Assembly: GCA_029564115.1 (NCBI GenBank)
Contig: JAKQQP010000357.1
Span: 1-37,398 of the forward strand
Direction of reading: 5' to 3'
DNA from: Candidatus Rifleibacteriota bacterium
Lineage (GTDB): Bacteria > Riflebacteria > Ozemobacteria > Ozemobacterales > Ozemobacteraceae
DNA: 37,398 nt
Position 1 is the stretch's first letter; every line of letters starts with the position of its first letter. The notes under the pieces were generated by a model. The model searched no databases, was not told the origin of the DNA, and worked only from the letters and a program-made list of their open reading frames with translations. A program made the translations under genes and the position numbers. Below are positions 17,635 to 26,336 of this stretch, in pieces.

Positions 17635-19815
17635 CTAATTCAAAGAAAGGGTACTGACGGAACGATTCATGATCGCATTGTATGCCTCATCTTTTGCGGT
17701 GCCAATGAAGTATCTGAAAAGGTAAAGAATCTTATCATCAAAAACAAGATAATCTACGACAGACATTGGCCCGCCGCCAGCAGTGATCTGCCAGCGCACA
17801 CGATAGGTAGGGCGGGTCGCTGAAGCTACCAACTCAGGGCCTCTGGTCGAATTCAGCATCACATCTGAACTTTCTTCTATTTCTCGGGTTCTCTGATTGA
17901 CATACTCGAGCATAATTTTTTCAGCCGGTTCATCGCTGTTTCCAGCCAGCAATACTGTCAATTTTTCTTTAAATGGGCCTACCACCGTCATACCCGTGGC
18001 CGTTTCAGATTCCGGTTCGAGTTGCCACGACTCGGGAATCGCAAAATTCAGCCCGCTTATGGAATTACGACATTGTTTGAACTGAGAAACTCCGGCGGGA
18101 TAAAAATTCTGAGAATCGAGATTGTACATCTGCAGCAGACTGAAAAGACCTAAAAACACACAGAACCAGACAGAAAAAAAGCCTGCAAGCCGCTTCAAAA
18201 TATTTGAATTCATGACAGGTATCAGAGCAAATGCAAGAGCCGCGCCGGCGGCCAGTCCTCCCAGGTGGGCGCTGTTATCGACTATTTTTTCGACAGCTCC
18301 GATAACCAGATTGATTATCAGAATAAAAATCAGAGTAGAAAAATTGTTTCTCGATGCCAGTTTTTCAGACCCTTTCACTTTAAAAAGCTCGAAAATTATC
18401 GCAGCCGACAACAAGCCCAACACTGCAGCAGAAGCTCCGGCCGAAAGAGGCTGACCAGCATAAACAGCCGCCAAACCACCAACAACACCGCAGGTAAAAT
18501 AAATTCCGAGAAAAATTGGCCAGCCGGCAACAGTTTCGATCGGGGGGCCAAAAAACTTCAGAGCGACCAGATTCATCAGCAGATGCACCCAGCCAATGTG
18601 AACGAACTGATAAGTGAACAACCTGAAATATTCGCCGTTACTGACCAGAAAAGAGCTGTTCGCTCCGATTTTTACAAGGTCGATGACGTCTTCAACATTG
18701 TAAACCATCATCAAAGTAGCAGAGACAACCATCGTTAACCAGCCCAGAATGCTGGATGCGGTTTCTTTATAGACATTCACGGCAGCGGCATTCTCTTCTG
18801 ACCCGATTATAGTGACCAGCTCTTCTGCGTGTTTCTCGTGCAAACTTTTTAATTGCGGCAGCACACGACGATCGAAAAATTCACGGTTTTCGACGAGAGA
18901 AAAAAATCTTTTGCGCATAAAGGGCAACATGGCATCTTCTTCATCTTCGTCTGCAAGCCCCTTCATGACCTCTGCCATAATCTTTTCGCCCTCTTCGTAT
19001 CTGCCCGAGTTGAACAGGCAGACCCCGCGCCAGAAGACTCTAAGAGGTTCAGGCAGTCTAAAAATACCCATATCCTGGCGGCTCATGAGTTTTTCAAATT
19101 CATCTATCCAACCCAAAAAAGCGAGAAAGATCATCCGGCTGATCACCAGATTTGCGTGTTTATCAGGCGAAGCGTCATCACCCTCGTTTATTTTGCTTTC
19201 CAGAACTATCTGGGCCTTAACAGCCTCTTCGTATCTGGTGGTTTCGAGAAAAGCGCGTACCAGATACAGAAGCTCTTCGAACGAATGCTCTGCAAAATGA
19301 CGATCCTGTTCACGCAGATCGTTGATAATAGCTTCAAAATTACGGTTGTTAAAGTGAATCAACCCCAGAAAAATCCTGGTCATCGAATCGTATGGTTCAC
19401 CACGACTCAGCAAAGATCTTATTTCGGCCTCAAGACGATTATTATCTGATGAAAACTCGCTTGCCAAACGGGCAATCTCATGCATGTGAGCGTTCAACTC
19501 GCTCCAGGCAAGGTTTGCCTTCCAGCGGGCATAAGGCTCGATCTCATCGATGCGGTTTTCGGCCATCAGAGCATCGATACGGCGCTGCAAAAATATCGGC
19601 AGAAGAACGAGAATAAAAATACCCGTGAGAGACACAGACAAAGCCACACTTCCGCTGATATCACGAGCTACGAGCACAATCATCAGGCAAAGCAGAAAAA
19701 AAAGCTGCGAAATATAGCCGGAATAATGTCGAAAACCTCGCTTAAAAAGCGAGAAAATCATGTATCCAATGTTGGCAATCAAGATGTAAATGATGAAGCG
19801 ATATGCCAGTTCCAT
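17635..19815 (-). CDS. Rhomboid intramembrane serine protease with helical-repeat and PsbP/DcrB-like domains
   Basis: A 726-residue multidomain membrane protein. Two helices lie near the N-terminus (~7-24, 36-75). A cytoplasmic helical-repeat (TPR-like) region spans ~85-345. The rhomboid core (~355-560) keeps the catalytic residues: Ser462 in GASAAVLG, His517 in NSAHLGG and the oxyanion-helping HLLMN motif (His411, Asn415). The canonical GASG is GASA here. After the last helix, ~150 residues (FAIPESWQLEP ... LFRYFIGT) resemble the PsbP/Mog1/DcrB fold. It should cleave single-pass membrane proteins within the bilayer; the flanking domains may select substrates. The start follows the topoisomerase stop directly (TGAATG), so the two are co-translated. 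Confidence 0.88.
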   Translation of the reverse strand: MELAYRFIIYILIANIGYMIFSLFKRGFRHYSGYISQLFFLLCLMIVLVARDISGSVALSVSLTGIFILVLLPIFLQRRIDALMAENRIDEIEPYARWKANLAWSELNAHMHEIARLASEFSSDNNRLEAEIRSLLSRGEPYDSMTRIFLGLIHFNNRNFEAIINDLREQDRHFAEHSFEELLYLVRAFLETTRYEEAVKAQIVLESKINEGDDASPDKHANLVISRMIFLAFLGWIDEFEKLMSRQDMGIFRLPEPLRVFWRGVCLFNSGRYEEGEKIMAEVMKGLADEDEEDAMLPFMRKRFFSLVENREFFDRRVLPQLKSLHEKHAEELVTIIGSEENAAAVNVYKETASSILGWLTMVVSATLMMVYNVEDVIDLVKIGANSSFLVSNGEYFRLFTYQFVHIGWVHLLMNLVALKFFGPPIETVAGWPIFLGIYFTCGVVGGLAAVYAGQPLSAGASAAVLGLLSAAIIFELFKVKGSEKLASRNNFSTLIFILIINLVIGAVEKIVDNSAHLGGLAAGAALAFALIPVMNSNILKRLAGFFSVWFCVFLGLFSLLQMYNLDSQNFYPAGVSQFKQCRNSISGLNFAIPESWQLEPESETATGMTVVGPFKEKLTVLLAGNSDEPAEKIMLEYVNQRTREIEESSDVMLNSTRGPELVASATRPTYRVRWQITAGGGPMSVVDYLVFDDKILYLFRYFIGTAKDEAYNAIMNRSVSTLSLN

Positions 19816-22068
19816 TCAGTTTCCCCGCTTTTTCTTCGTTTCTTTTTCAGTTTCGACGACAAGCTCGATTCCGGTTTTATCAGCTTTCATCTGCAGACGA
19901 CCGGCAACCGTCGAACCGTCTTCCAGAACGAAACCCTTTATAGTTCGCGTCGCTTTGCCGGCAATCAAAGAGTCAATTGCCGCCTGAGTCAGCTTTTTCC
20001 CGTGGAATTCTTTCCAGACGACGTAGTGACAACCTTCTTTAAACCTGTTACAACCGAAACCACGGTTGCCCTCGATGATGCCGCCTTTTTCGCAGGCAGG
20101 ACACGGCGCCAGAACCTGGCGTGTCTGCCCGAGCGCCCCTGAAACGTTTCTGCCAGCAATTGGCCTGCCAGGTTGAGAAACAACGGTTTCAGACAGGGCA
20201 TTCTGGCGATTTACGGGAGGAGGAGCAGCGGCAGCGCGCAGAATTGCCGAAGATTTTATCTGCTGAACGATATTGCAGACAAACCCGGTAATACCCTGCA
20301 TAAAGTCAGAGTCGTCATCGCGGCCTCTGGAAATATCTGCCAGACGCTTTTCCCAGCTTCCAGTCAACTCAGGACTGGTAATCTCGGGAGCCGCAAGTTT
20401 TATCAACTGAATTCCCTTCGGGGTTGGAATCAGTTTTTTCTTGTCTCGCAACATATATTCAACCCTGATGAGTTTTTCGATAATTTCAGCGCGGGTCGCT
20501 GGTGTGCCCAGACCGCTGTCCTTCATTGCTTCACGCAGTTCATCGCTTTCGATCAACTTTCCGGCAGTTTCCATCGCCTGTAGAAGAGTCGACTCGGTAT
20601 AGGCAGCGGGTGGTTTGGTTTTTCGGGTAAACAGAGTGGCGTCTTCTATGGTGCGCCTGTCGCCTTTTTTGAGATCAGGCAATGACTGGTCGTTTTCTTC
20701 GTCTTCAGACAGAGACTGCCCGTCAGCAGCCTTTTCAGCCTGCTGCTTTTTGGCACTCGGGTAAAGCACACGCCAGCCCTCGTCGGTAACCACCTTGCCC
20801 GTTGCCTTGAAGTGGTCTTTATCGCACTTGATGATGATTGTGGTTGAAAGATACTGATGATCAGGGTAAAAAACAGCCAAAAACCGTCTTACCACAAGAT
20901 CATAAATATTTTTTTCGGCAGTGCTCCAGCCAGAAGTGTCGGTCACCCTTTTTTCTGTTGGAATTACAGCGTGGTGATCAGAAACTTTGGAATCATCAAA
21001 AACCTTTTTATTCTTTTTTGGCCGGTTATTTCTCAGCCATTGCAGGTATTCATCGTATTCGCCGGGCAGAGCGGCAAAACGTTTCTCGATAGTAGGAAAA
21101 ATGTCATCAGAAAGGTATCTGCTGTCTGTTCTAGGGTATGTAACAACCTTTTTCTTTTCGTATAGGTTCTGCAGAACAGCAAGCGTATCGGCAGCCGTCA
21201 TCGAATAACGGGAATTGGCGTCGCGCTGCAGAGTCGTCAAATCGTAGAGAGCCGGCGGCGCCTGCTTTTTCGCTGTTTTTTTGGCACTCTGCACGACAGC
21301 CTCACCCCCCCGCAACCGGTCGGCGAGCTGCTGTGCCCGTTCGACATCGTCTATGCGACTTGGGTATTCTGAAGCATCGGGATCGAACCACAGGGCGGTA
21401 AAATCAGCCAGGGCCGCGCTTACCTCCCAGTAATCCTTGGGCACGAAATTTTGAATTTCCAGGTGTCTCCTGACCACCATAGCCAGAGTCGGAGTTTGAA
21501 CTCTCCCAACTGTGAACATACTGTTCAATTTGCGGGTGTAAGCTCTGGTAAAATTCATGCCCACGAGCCAGTCGGCTCGACTGCGACACAAAGCGGCCCG
21601 GGCAAGCGGGTCGTATTTTTCCCCTGGCCTCAAATCTTCAAAACCCTTTTTGATGGCTTCATCAGTCATGCTCGAGATCCAGAGACGCTTGAACGGTTTG
21701 TTGCAACCGGCATGCTGGTAAACGAGCCTGAAAATCAACTCACCCTCTCGGCCGGCGTCGGCAGCATTAATTATCATGTCAACATCGGGGCGATTAAAAA
21801 GCCTGGCAACATTGTCAAATTGCTGTCTTGATGATGGCAAAACCGTGAGTTTCCAATCTTGGGGAAGCATAGGCAGGTTCTCCATGCTCCACTTTTTCCA
21901 CGACGGGTTCTGCTCTTCGGGGTGACCTATGGCCACCAGGTGCCCAAAGCCCCAGGTTACTATATAATCACTGCCTTCGAGAAAACCTTCACCTCGCCTG
22001 GTGGAGCCGAGGATCTTGCCAATATCTTTACCAACCGAAGGTTTTTCGGCAAATACGAGAATTTTCAT
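19816..22068 (-). CDS. topB: DNA topoisomerase III
   Basis: A 750-residue type IA topoisomerase. The Toprim domain starts with MKILVFAEKPSVGKDIGKIL and contains NAADAGREGELIF; the active-site tyrosine is Tyr311 in VVTYPRTDSRYL; strand-passage motifs GRVQTPTLAM and GLGTPATRAEIIEKL are present. The C-terminal ~120 residues include a Cys motif (CPAC ... CNRFKEGCHY) and a topo III C-terminal repeat ending KGFVLEDGS, typical of TopB rather than TopA. It decatenates and relaxes single-stranded regions during replication and recombination. No clear ribosome site precedes the ATG. It is followed without a gap by the rhomboid gene, an unusual partner. Confidence 0.95.
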   Translation of the reverse strand: MKILVFAEKPSVGKDIGKILGSTRRGEGFLEGSDYIVTWGFGHLVAIGHPEEQNPSWKKWSMENLPMLPQDWKLTVLPSSRQQFDNVARLFNRPDVDMIINAADAGREGELIFRLVYQHAGCNKPFKRLWISSMTDEAIKKGFEDLRPGEKYDPLARAALCRSRADWLVGMNFTRAYTRKLNSMFTVGRVQTPTLAMVVRRHLEIQNFVPKDYWEVSAALADFTALWFDPDASEYPSRIDDVERAQQLADRLRGGEAVVQSAKKTAKKQAPPALYDLTTLQRDANSRYSMTAADTLAVLQNLYEKKKVVTYPRTDSRYLSDDIFPTIEKRFAALPGEYDEYLQWLRNNRPKKNKKVFDDSKVSDHHAVIPTEKRVTDTSGWSTAEKNIYDLVVRRFLAVFYPDHQYLSTTIIIKCDKDHFKATGKVVTDEGWRVLYPSAKKQQAEKAADGQSLSEDEENDQSLPDLKKGDRRTIEDATLFTRKTKPPAAYTESTLLQAMETAGKLIESDELREAMKDSGLGTPATRAEIIEKLIRVEYMLRDKKKLIPTPKGIQLIKLAAPEITSPELTGSWEKRLADISRGRDDDSDFMQGITGFVCNIVQQIKSSAILRAAAAPPPVNRQNALSETVVSQPGRPIAGRNVSGALGQTRQVLAPCPACEKGGIIEGNRGFGCNRFKEGCHYVVWKEFHGKKLTQAAIDSLIAGKATRTIKGFVLEDGSTVAGRLQMKADKTGIELVVETEKETKKKRGN

Positions 22069-22205
22069 GCCAACATGCTACTGCATCAGCCTTTTTATGT
22101 CCAGTTGAAAGAGTTTTAACATCCGCCAAAGAATTCGGCTCAAAAATTTCTGCTATAAATCCGATGTGTAGTATGCTAAGATGTTGAGCGAGCTTGCGAA
22201 TTTCC

Positions 22206-22215
22206 GGGTATACCC
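22206..22215. promoter_or_regulatory. Perfect palindrome in the pilC upstream region
   Basis: GGGTATACCC is a 10-base palindrome, set inside a looser CCGGG...CCCGG inverted repeat, 47 bases before the pilC start. It could be an operator or a leader hairpin. No confident -35/-10 pair was found in the 194 bases between the divergent topB and pilC starts. Confidence 0.25.
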
Positions 22216-22262
22216 TGCCCGGCAGCGCGATGTTTGTATAAGTATGACAAGGAGGGTTTACG

Positions 22263-23468
22263 ATGGCGACCTTCAGCTACAAGGCCAGAAACTGGGATGG
22301 AAAAATCGTTTCTGCCGAAATGGAAGGCGAAAGCAAAGAAGTCTGTATCGCCAAGTTGCGCGAAAAAGGCTACTTTGTTACCAGTATTGCCGAGAAAAAA
22401 GGTTCAGGCGGGGTATCTTTCACTTTTCTTCAGAGAGGTGTCTCTTCTCAAGAAGTCTGTATCTTCGCCCGCCAGTTTGCGACCATGATCGGTTCAGGCG
22501 TGCCCCTTGTCAGATGTTTGACCATCCTGCAGGCTCAGGCCGAAAATCCGACTTTCAAAAAAATCATAACCCAGATCAGATCAGATGTTGAGGGTGGTAT
22601 GACCTTTTCCAAATCACTCGAAAAACACCCCAAAGTCTTCTCGGATCTCTTCTGCTCACTCGTCAAGGCAGGTGAAGTCGGCGGTATTCTCGACTCGATT
22701 CTGGAGCGCCTGGCCGACTACCTCGAAAGCTCAGAGAACCTCAAGTCCAAGGTCAAAGGTGCACTCACTTACCCGATCGTCGTTTTCGGCATCGCCGCCC
22801 TCGTCGTTCTGGCGCTGGTAATGTTCGTTCTGCCTCAGTTCAAAGAAATTTTCATGGGTATGAACGTCGAACTGCCAATGGTAACGCAAATGCTGCTGGC
22901 CACTTCCGACTTCATGATCTCGTGGTGGTTCATCATTCTACCTTCAGTCGTCGCTGTTCCGGTTCTGATCTGGAATTTCTTCCAGACTAAGAACGGAGCG
23001 AGAATCTTCGACACCAATATACTTCGCATGCCTGCCATCGGCATGATGATGAGAAAAGTTGCGGTAGCCAAGTTCACCAGAACCCTGGGCACACTTATCG
23101 CTTCAGGTGTTCCGATTCTACAGGCCCTGGAAGTTACCTCTCAGACTGCCGGTAATGTCGTTATCGCCGAAGCGGTCGATAAAACACGCATCTCGATCAA
23201 AGAAGGTGAATCTATCGCCGACCCGTTAAAGAACTCCGGAGTTTTCCCACCCATGGTCGTGCAGATGATTGCAGTCGGTGAAGAAACAGGTGAACTCGAC
23301 AAAATGCTGTCGAAAATCGCCGACTTCTACGACACTGAAGTCGACACTGCTGTCAAAGGCCTCACCTCAATCATCGAACCGATCGTTATCGTTTTTATGG
23401 GCGTCGTCATCGGCGGTATCGTTCTCGCCGTTTTCATGCCCATGCTCAAACTGGTTAACGCCACCTGA
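22263..23468 (+). CDS. pilC: Type IV pilus inner-membrane platform protein PilC
   Basis: A 401-residue member of the PilC/GspF family, the polytopic platform that couples the cytoplasmic assembly ATPases to the growing pilus. Two tandem GspF domains are visible: the first (~68-195) with FARQFATMIGSGVPLVRCL and LVKAGEVGGILD, the second (~272-395) with FTRTLGTLIASGVPILQAL and AVGEETGELDKML. Membrane helices lie near 170-195, 220-242 and 372-395. The short N-terminal region FSYKARNWDGKIV is the usual PilC start. GGAGG lies seven bases before the ATG, and a strong terminator follows, so the gene is monocistronic, far from pilMNOPQ. The ATPases (PilB/PilT) are not in the window. Confidence 0.95.
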   Translation: MATFSYKARNWDGKIVSAEMEGESKEVCIAKLREKGYFVTSIAEKKGSGGVSFTFLQRGVSSQEVCIFARQFATMIGSGVPLVRCLTILQAQAENPTFKKIITQIRSDVEGGMTFSKSLEKHPKVFSDLFCSLVKAGEVGGILDSILERLADYLESSENLKSKVKGALTYPIVVFGIAALVVLALVMFVLPQFKEIFMGMNVELPMVTQMLLATSDFMISWWFIILPSVVAVPVLIWNFFQTKNGARIFDTNILRMPAIGMMMRKVAVAKFTRTLGTLIASGVPILQALEVTSQTAGNVVIAEAVDKTRISIKEGESIADPLKNSGVFPPMVVQMIAVGEETGELDKMLSKIADFYDTEVDTAVKGLTSIIEPIVIVFMGVVIGGIVLAVFMPMLKLVNAT

Positions 23469-23482
23469 TACGCTTTCACGAA

Positions 23483-23515
23483 AAAGCCGCCCCACCCTCG
23501 GGGCGGCTTTTTTTT
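23483..23515 (+). terminator. Rho-independent terminator of pilC
   Basis: AAAGCCGCCCC and GGGGCGGCTTT form a perfect 11-base stem with a 6-base loop, followed by eight T. It starts 14 bases after the pilC stop. Confidence 0.93.
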
Positions 23516-23552
23516 CACCTTCAGGGTTTTATTATAGAGAAAGCGTGCCGAT

Positions 23553-23594
23553 AAAAAAGCCCCGTTTCACCTATCAACGGTGAAACGGGGCTTT
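23553..23594 (-). terminator. Rho-independent terminator of the PLP enzyme gene
   Basis: AAAGCCCCGTTTCACC pairs perfectly with GGTGAAACGGGGCTTT around a 7-base loop (stem 23556-23571 with 23579-23594). On the minus strand it ends in a run of six T, 11 bases after the stop of the PLP enzyme gene. With the pilC terminator it separates two convergent genes. Confidence 0.92.
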
Positions 23595-23605
23595 GATCAA
23601 TTCAT

Positions 23606-24790
23606 TTAAATTTTATCGAGCGCCTGCCAGAGATCTTTTTTGATATCTTCGTAATCTTCACAGCCGACCGAGAAGCGAATCAGACCGTCAGATATGCCTG
23701 CCTGAGCTCGAGAGGCGCTGCCCATGCTGGCATGAGTCATGCTTGCCGGATGCTGAATCAAACTTTCGATACCGCCCAAAGAAACGGCAAGAGTGCTGAG
23801 ACCGACTGAATCCATTACAGTTTTTCCGGCGGCGACCCCACCCTTAACTTCAAATGAAATCATGGCGCCAGGGCCGGCCATCTGCTTTTGAGCGAGTTCA
23901 TACTGAGGGTGAGACTTCAAGCCAGGATATTTGACCCACTCGATCTTCGGGTGTTTTTCGAGTTCAATCGCCAGCTTCATGGCATTTTCCTGGGCCACTT
24001 TAACACGCAAAGCAAGAGTTTTTACACCGCGGAGAACAAGCCAGGCCTGGTGCGGATCTATGGTTCCGCCCATCTGACAAAGAACTCTGTGCATATTCCG
24101 GAAAACTTCCTGATTGCTGGTAACAAGCATTCCGGCGACTACATCACTGTGGCCATTGAGAAACTTGGTCATACTGTGCAGAACGATATCAGCACCAAGC
24201 AGCAAAGGCTTCTGCAGCATCGGGCTGCAAAAAGTGTTGTCAACCACCAGAAGAGCGCCGGCATCATGAGCCACTTTTGCACAGGCGGCAATGTCGGTAA
24301 TGCTCAGAGTTGGGTTGGCGGGGGTTTCAATATAAACCAGGGTGGTATTGGGCTTGATCGCCTTTCTGACGTTTTCAGGGTCAGAGGTGTCAACAAAGCT
24401 GGATTCAACACCAAACCTCTTCAATTCATTTTCGAGAATAGTTCTTGTCGGCCCATAAACCGAACCGGTCGAAACGACATGCTTGCCGGCTCCGAGAAAT
24501 GTCATAAAAACCGTCGAGATAGCAGACATGCCAGTTGCGGTTGCCAGACCGAATTTGCCGCCTTCGAGTTCCGCAACACATCTTTCAAGGGCAGCATTTG
24601 TCGGGTTGCCAATACGGGTGTATTTATAACCGCTGTCTTTACCAGAAAACCTGGCAGCGCCCTGGTCAGCGTCTTCAAATGCGAAAGTCGAAGACTGATA
24701 AATGGGCACGCTTACCCCGCCAAAAAGTTTGTCGGGTTCCTGCCCGGCGTGGATACATGCTGTATCAAATTTTACTTCTGAATGCTTCAT
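23606..24790 (-). CDS. PLP-dependent trans-sulfuration enzyme (methionine gamma-lyase / cystathionine gamma-synthase family)
   Basis: The ATG at 24790 gives 394 residues with the family's usual start (DTACIHAGQEPD); the open frame extends to 24931 but that part lacks homology-like sequence. The PLP lysine is Lys209 in HSMTKFLNGHSDVVAG, with Asp184 (VVDNTFCSP) for the pyridine nitrogen and Tyr112 (GSVYGPT) stacking on the cofactor. The family covers cystathionine gamma-synthase, cystathionine gamma-lyase, methionine gamma-lyase and O-acetylhomoserine sulfhydrylase. The position after YG, which is Cys in classical methionine gamma-lyases, is Pro here, so the exact reaction is left open. AAGGA lies 12 bases upstream. 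Single-gene unit with its own terminator. Confidence 0.9.
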   Translation of the reverse strand: MKHSEVKFDTACIHAGQEPDKLFGGVSVPIYQSSTFAFEDADQGAARFSGKDSGYKYTRIGNPTNAALERCVAELEGGKFGLATATGMSAISTVFMTFLGAGKHVVSTGSVYGPTRTILENELKRFGVESSFVDTSDPENVRKAIKPNTTLVYIETPANPTLSITDIAACAKVAHDAGALLVVDNTFCSPMLQKPLLLGADIVLHSMTKFLNGHSDVVAGMLVTSNQEVFRNMHRVLCQMGGTIDPHQAWLVLRGVKTLALRVKVAQENAMKLAIELEKHPKIEWVKYPGLKSHPQYELAQKQMAGPGAMISFEVKGGVAAGKTVMDSVGLSTLAVSLGGIESLIQHPASMTHASMGSASRAQAGISDGLIRFSVGCEDYEDIKKDLWQALDKI

Positions 24791-24919
24791 CGATCTATCT
24801 GTTCCTTTCCCCTGGATGGTGAAATTTTCTGTCATGTTATGACTGTTTTTCGGGTTTGTCCAGCAACTTTTGCAATCTTGTAAGATTTTATAACACCGTA
24901 TGCAAAAACGAAGAAAATA

Positions 24920-24951
24920 AAAGACCGCCATCCGTTAAGATGGCGGTCTTT
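24920..24951 (-). terminator. Rho-independent terminator of the tRNA-Pro gene
   Basis: AAAGACCGCCATC and GATGGCGGTCTTT form a perfect 13-base stem with a 6-base loop beginning four bases after the tRNA 3' end on the minus strand, followed by TTTATTTTC. Confidence 0.92.
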
Positions 24952-24954
24952 GGG

Positions 24955-25027
24955 TCGGGGCGACTGGACTCGAACCAGCGACCACTTGAACCCCATTCAA
25001 GTACGCTACCAACTGCGCTACGCCCCG
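24955..25027 (-). tRNA. tRNA-Pro, anticodon GGG
   Basis: A 73-base cloverleaf folds on the minus strand: acceptor stem CGGGGCG/CGCCCCG, D arm GCGC-AGTTGGTA-GCGT, anticodon arm CTTGA-ATGGGGT-TCAAG giving anticodon GGG (reads CCC and CCU proline codons), variable loop TGGTC, T arm GCTGG-TTCGAGT-CCAGT and discriminator A. The 3' CCA is not encoded (CCCA follows), so CCA must be added after transcription. It is a lone tRNA gene with a promoter-like upstream region and its own terminator. Confidence 0.95.
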
Positions 25028-25069
25028 ATTGGCCCGGCTGTTAACAACAGCGTCGAAACCAGTTCGGTT

Positions 25070-25098
25070 ATATTAACAGAATTTACCTAAATAATCAA
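25070..25098 (-). promoter_or_regulatory. Probable promoter of the tRNA-Pro gene
   Basis: On the minus strand, -35 TTGATT (25098-25093) is separated by 17 bases from -10 TAATAT (25075-25070); an overlapping TATAAC at 25072-25067 is an alternative -10. A small hairpin GCTGTT-AAC-AACAGC lies in the leader at 25038-25052. Confidence 0.4.
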
Positions 25099-25148
25099 CA
25101 GAAATTTAGCGGCAAAAGTCAAATCAGGCCAGAAGCCAGAAATATCAC

Positions 25149-26333
25149 TCAAATAACGGACTGAGAGCGAAGCATTTCGATCTGCTCAGCTGAATAGCCG
25201 AGAACTGTCAGGATTTCTTCGTTGTGCTGGCCAAGAACCGGAGCGGGAGCATTGACCTCGGCAGGCGTTTCTGAAAGTTTAACCGGGCTGCCCGGTATTT
25301 TGATCAGACCGGCAACCGGGTGTGTCAGTTCGAGAAGCATCTTGCGAGCAATCACCTGCGGATCAGAAAGCACCTGACTGATGCTGTTGATCGGCCCGGC
25401 AGGAACGTGACCAGCCTCGAGCTTTTCAAGCCAGAAGGCCGAAGACTGCCCCGACATGGCCTCATTAAGCATGGGCAAAAGATCTGTCATGTGATCGCAG
25501 CGAGTGCGATTTGAAACAAATCTTGAATCAGAGACGAGGTCTGGGCGCCCGATGATTTCGCACAGTTTAGCCCAGAGCGCATCATTGCCGCAAGCAATAT
25601 TGATATAACCGTCAGCGGTCTTGACTGAAGTGAAGGGAGCGATCGACGGATGTCTGTTACCTATAGGCACAGGATCGACTCCAGAGCCGGTAAATCTGGC
25701 AATGGCATTTTCGAGAATAGCAACCATGCAATCGAGCATTGCCACGTCGACCATCTGGCCTTTTCCAGTCTGGGCGCGATTGTAAAGAGCGCTTAAAATA
25801 CCTATCACAGAGAAGACTCCAGCAAAAATATCGGCAATTGAACTGCCCACTTTTGTCGGCTGTGAAGCATCGGGGCCAGTTATGCTCATCAAACCGCCCA
25901 TACCCTGAATGATCAGGTCATAAGCCGGTCTGCTGCTATAAGGACCAGTCTGCCCAAACCCGGATGAAGCGCAATAAATAAGCTTAGGATTAATAACCCT
26001 GAGTTTATCGTAATCCAGCCCAAGTTTTTTCATGACGCCAGGTTTGAAATTCTCGACCAGGACATCGGCGTCTTTGATGAGCAGCAAAAATATTTCCCGC
26101 CCCTTTTCGCTTTTAAGATCAAGGGTAAGACTCTTTTTGCCACGATTTATGCTCATAAAATAAGCACTTTCGCCGTGCAGATGAGGGCCGAAAGCCCTTG
26201 AGTCATCGCCGGTACCCGGCTTTTCGATTTTGATTATTTCAGCGCCGAGGTCAGCGAGTGTCATTGTGCAAAATGGCCCGGCCAGCACTCTGGTCAGGTC
26301 GATGACTTTAATTCCCTGCAATGGTCCGGGCAT
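25149..26333 (-). CDS. Class III (CaiB/BaiF-type) CoA-transferase
   Basis: A 394-residue family III CoA-transferase. The N-terminal CoA-binding signature GIKVIDLTRVLAGPFCTMTLADLGAE is split here as GIKVIDLTRVLAGP then CTMTLADLGAEIIKIE; NRGKKSLTLDLK and SGFGQTGPYSSRPAYDL are also typical. The catalytic aspartate is Asp168 (GSSIADIFAG). These enzymes move CoA between carboxylic acids (formyl-/oxalyl-, succinyl-, carnitine, bile acid or other donors) by a ping-pong or ternary mechanism; the substrate cannot be read from sequence alone. It starts three bases after the nitrilase stop, with GGAG inside the nitrilase 3' end, so the pair is an operon and probably acts on the same acid. Confidence 0.9.
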   Translation of the reverse strand: MPGPLQGIKVIDLTRVLAGPFCTMTLADLGAEIIKIEKPGTGDDSRAFGPHLHGESAYFMSINRGKKSLTLDLKSEKGREIFLLLIKDADVLVENFKPGVMKKLGLDYDKLRVINPKLIYCASSGFGQTGPYSSRPAYDLIIQGMGGLMSITGPDASQPTKVGSSIADIFAGVFSVIGILSALYNRAQTGKGQMVDVAMLDCMVAILENAIARFTGSGVDPVPIGNRHPSIAPFTSVKTADGYINIACGNDALWAKLCEIIGRPDLVSDSRFVSNRTRCDHMTDLLPMLNEAMSGQSSAFWLEKLEAGHVPAGPINSISQVLSDPQVIARKMLLELTHPVAGLIKIPGSPVKLSETPAEVNAPAPVLGQHNEEILTVLGYSAEQIEMLRSQSVI

Positions 26334-26336
26334 TTT

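Noticed and set aside
19392..20142. Plus-strand frames opposite the rhomboid and topB genes
   Set aside because: They are antisense to well-supported genes and show no family motifs.
23888..24781. Open frame of 297 codons on the plus strand
   Set aside because: Antisense to the PLP enzyme gene, whose cofactor and active-site motifs are intact; composition is not protein-like.
24791..24931. N-terminal extension of the PLP enzyme
   Set aside because: The extra 47 residues are Cys/Phe-rich and unlike the family; the ATG at 24790 gives the normal start.
24920..25027. tRNA considered as an integration (att) site
   Set aside because: No integrase gene and no repeat of the tRNA 3' end were found nearby; the flanking genes look like ordinary core metabolism.
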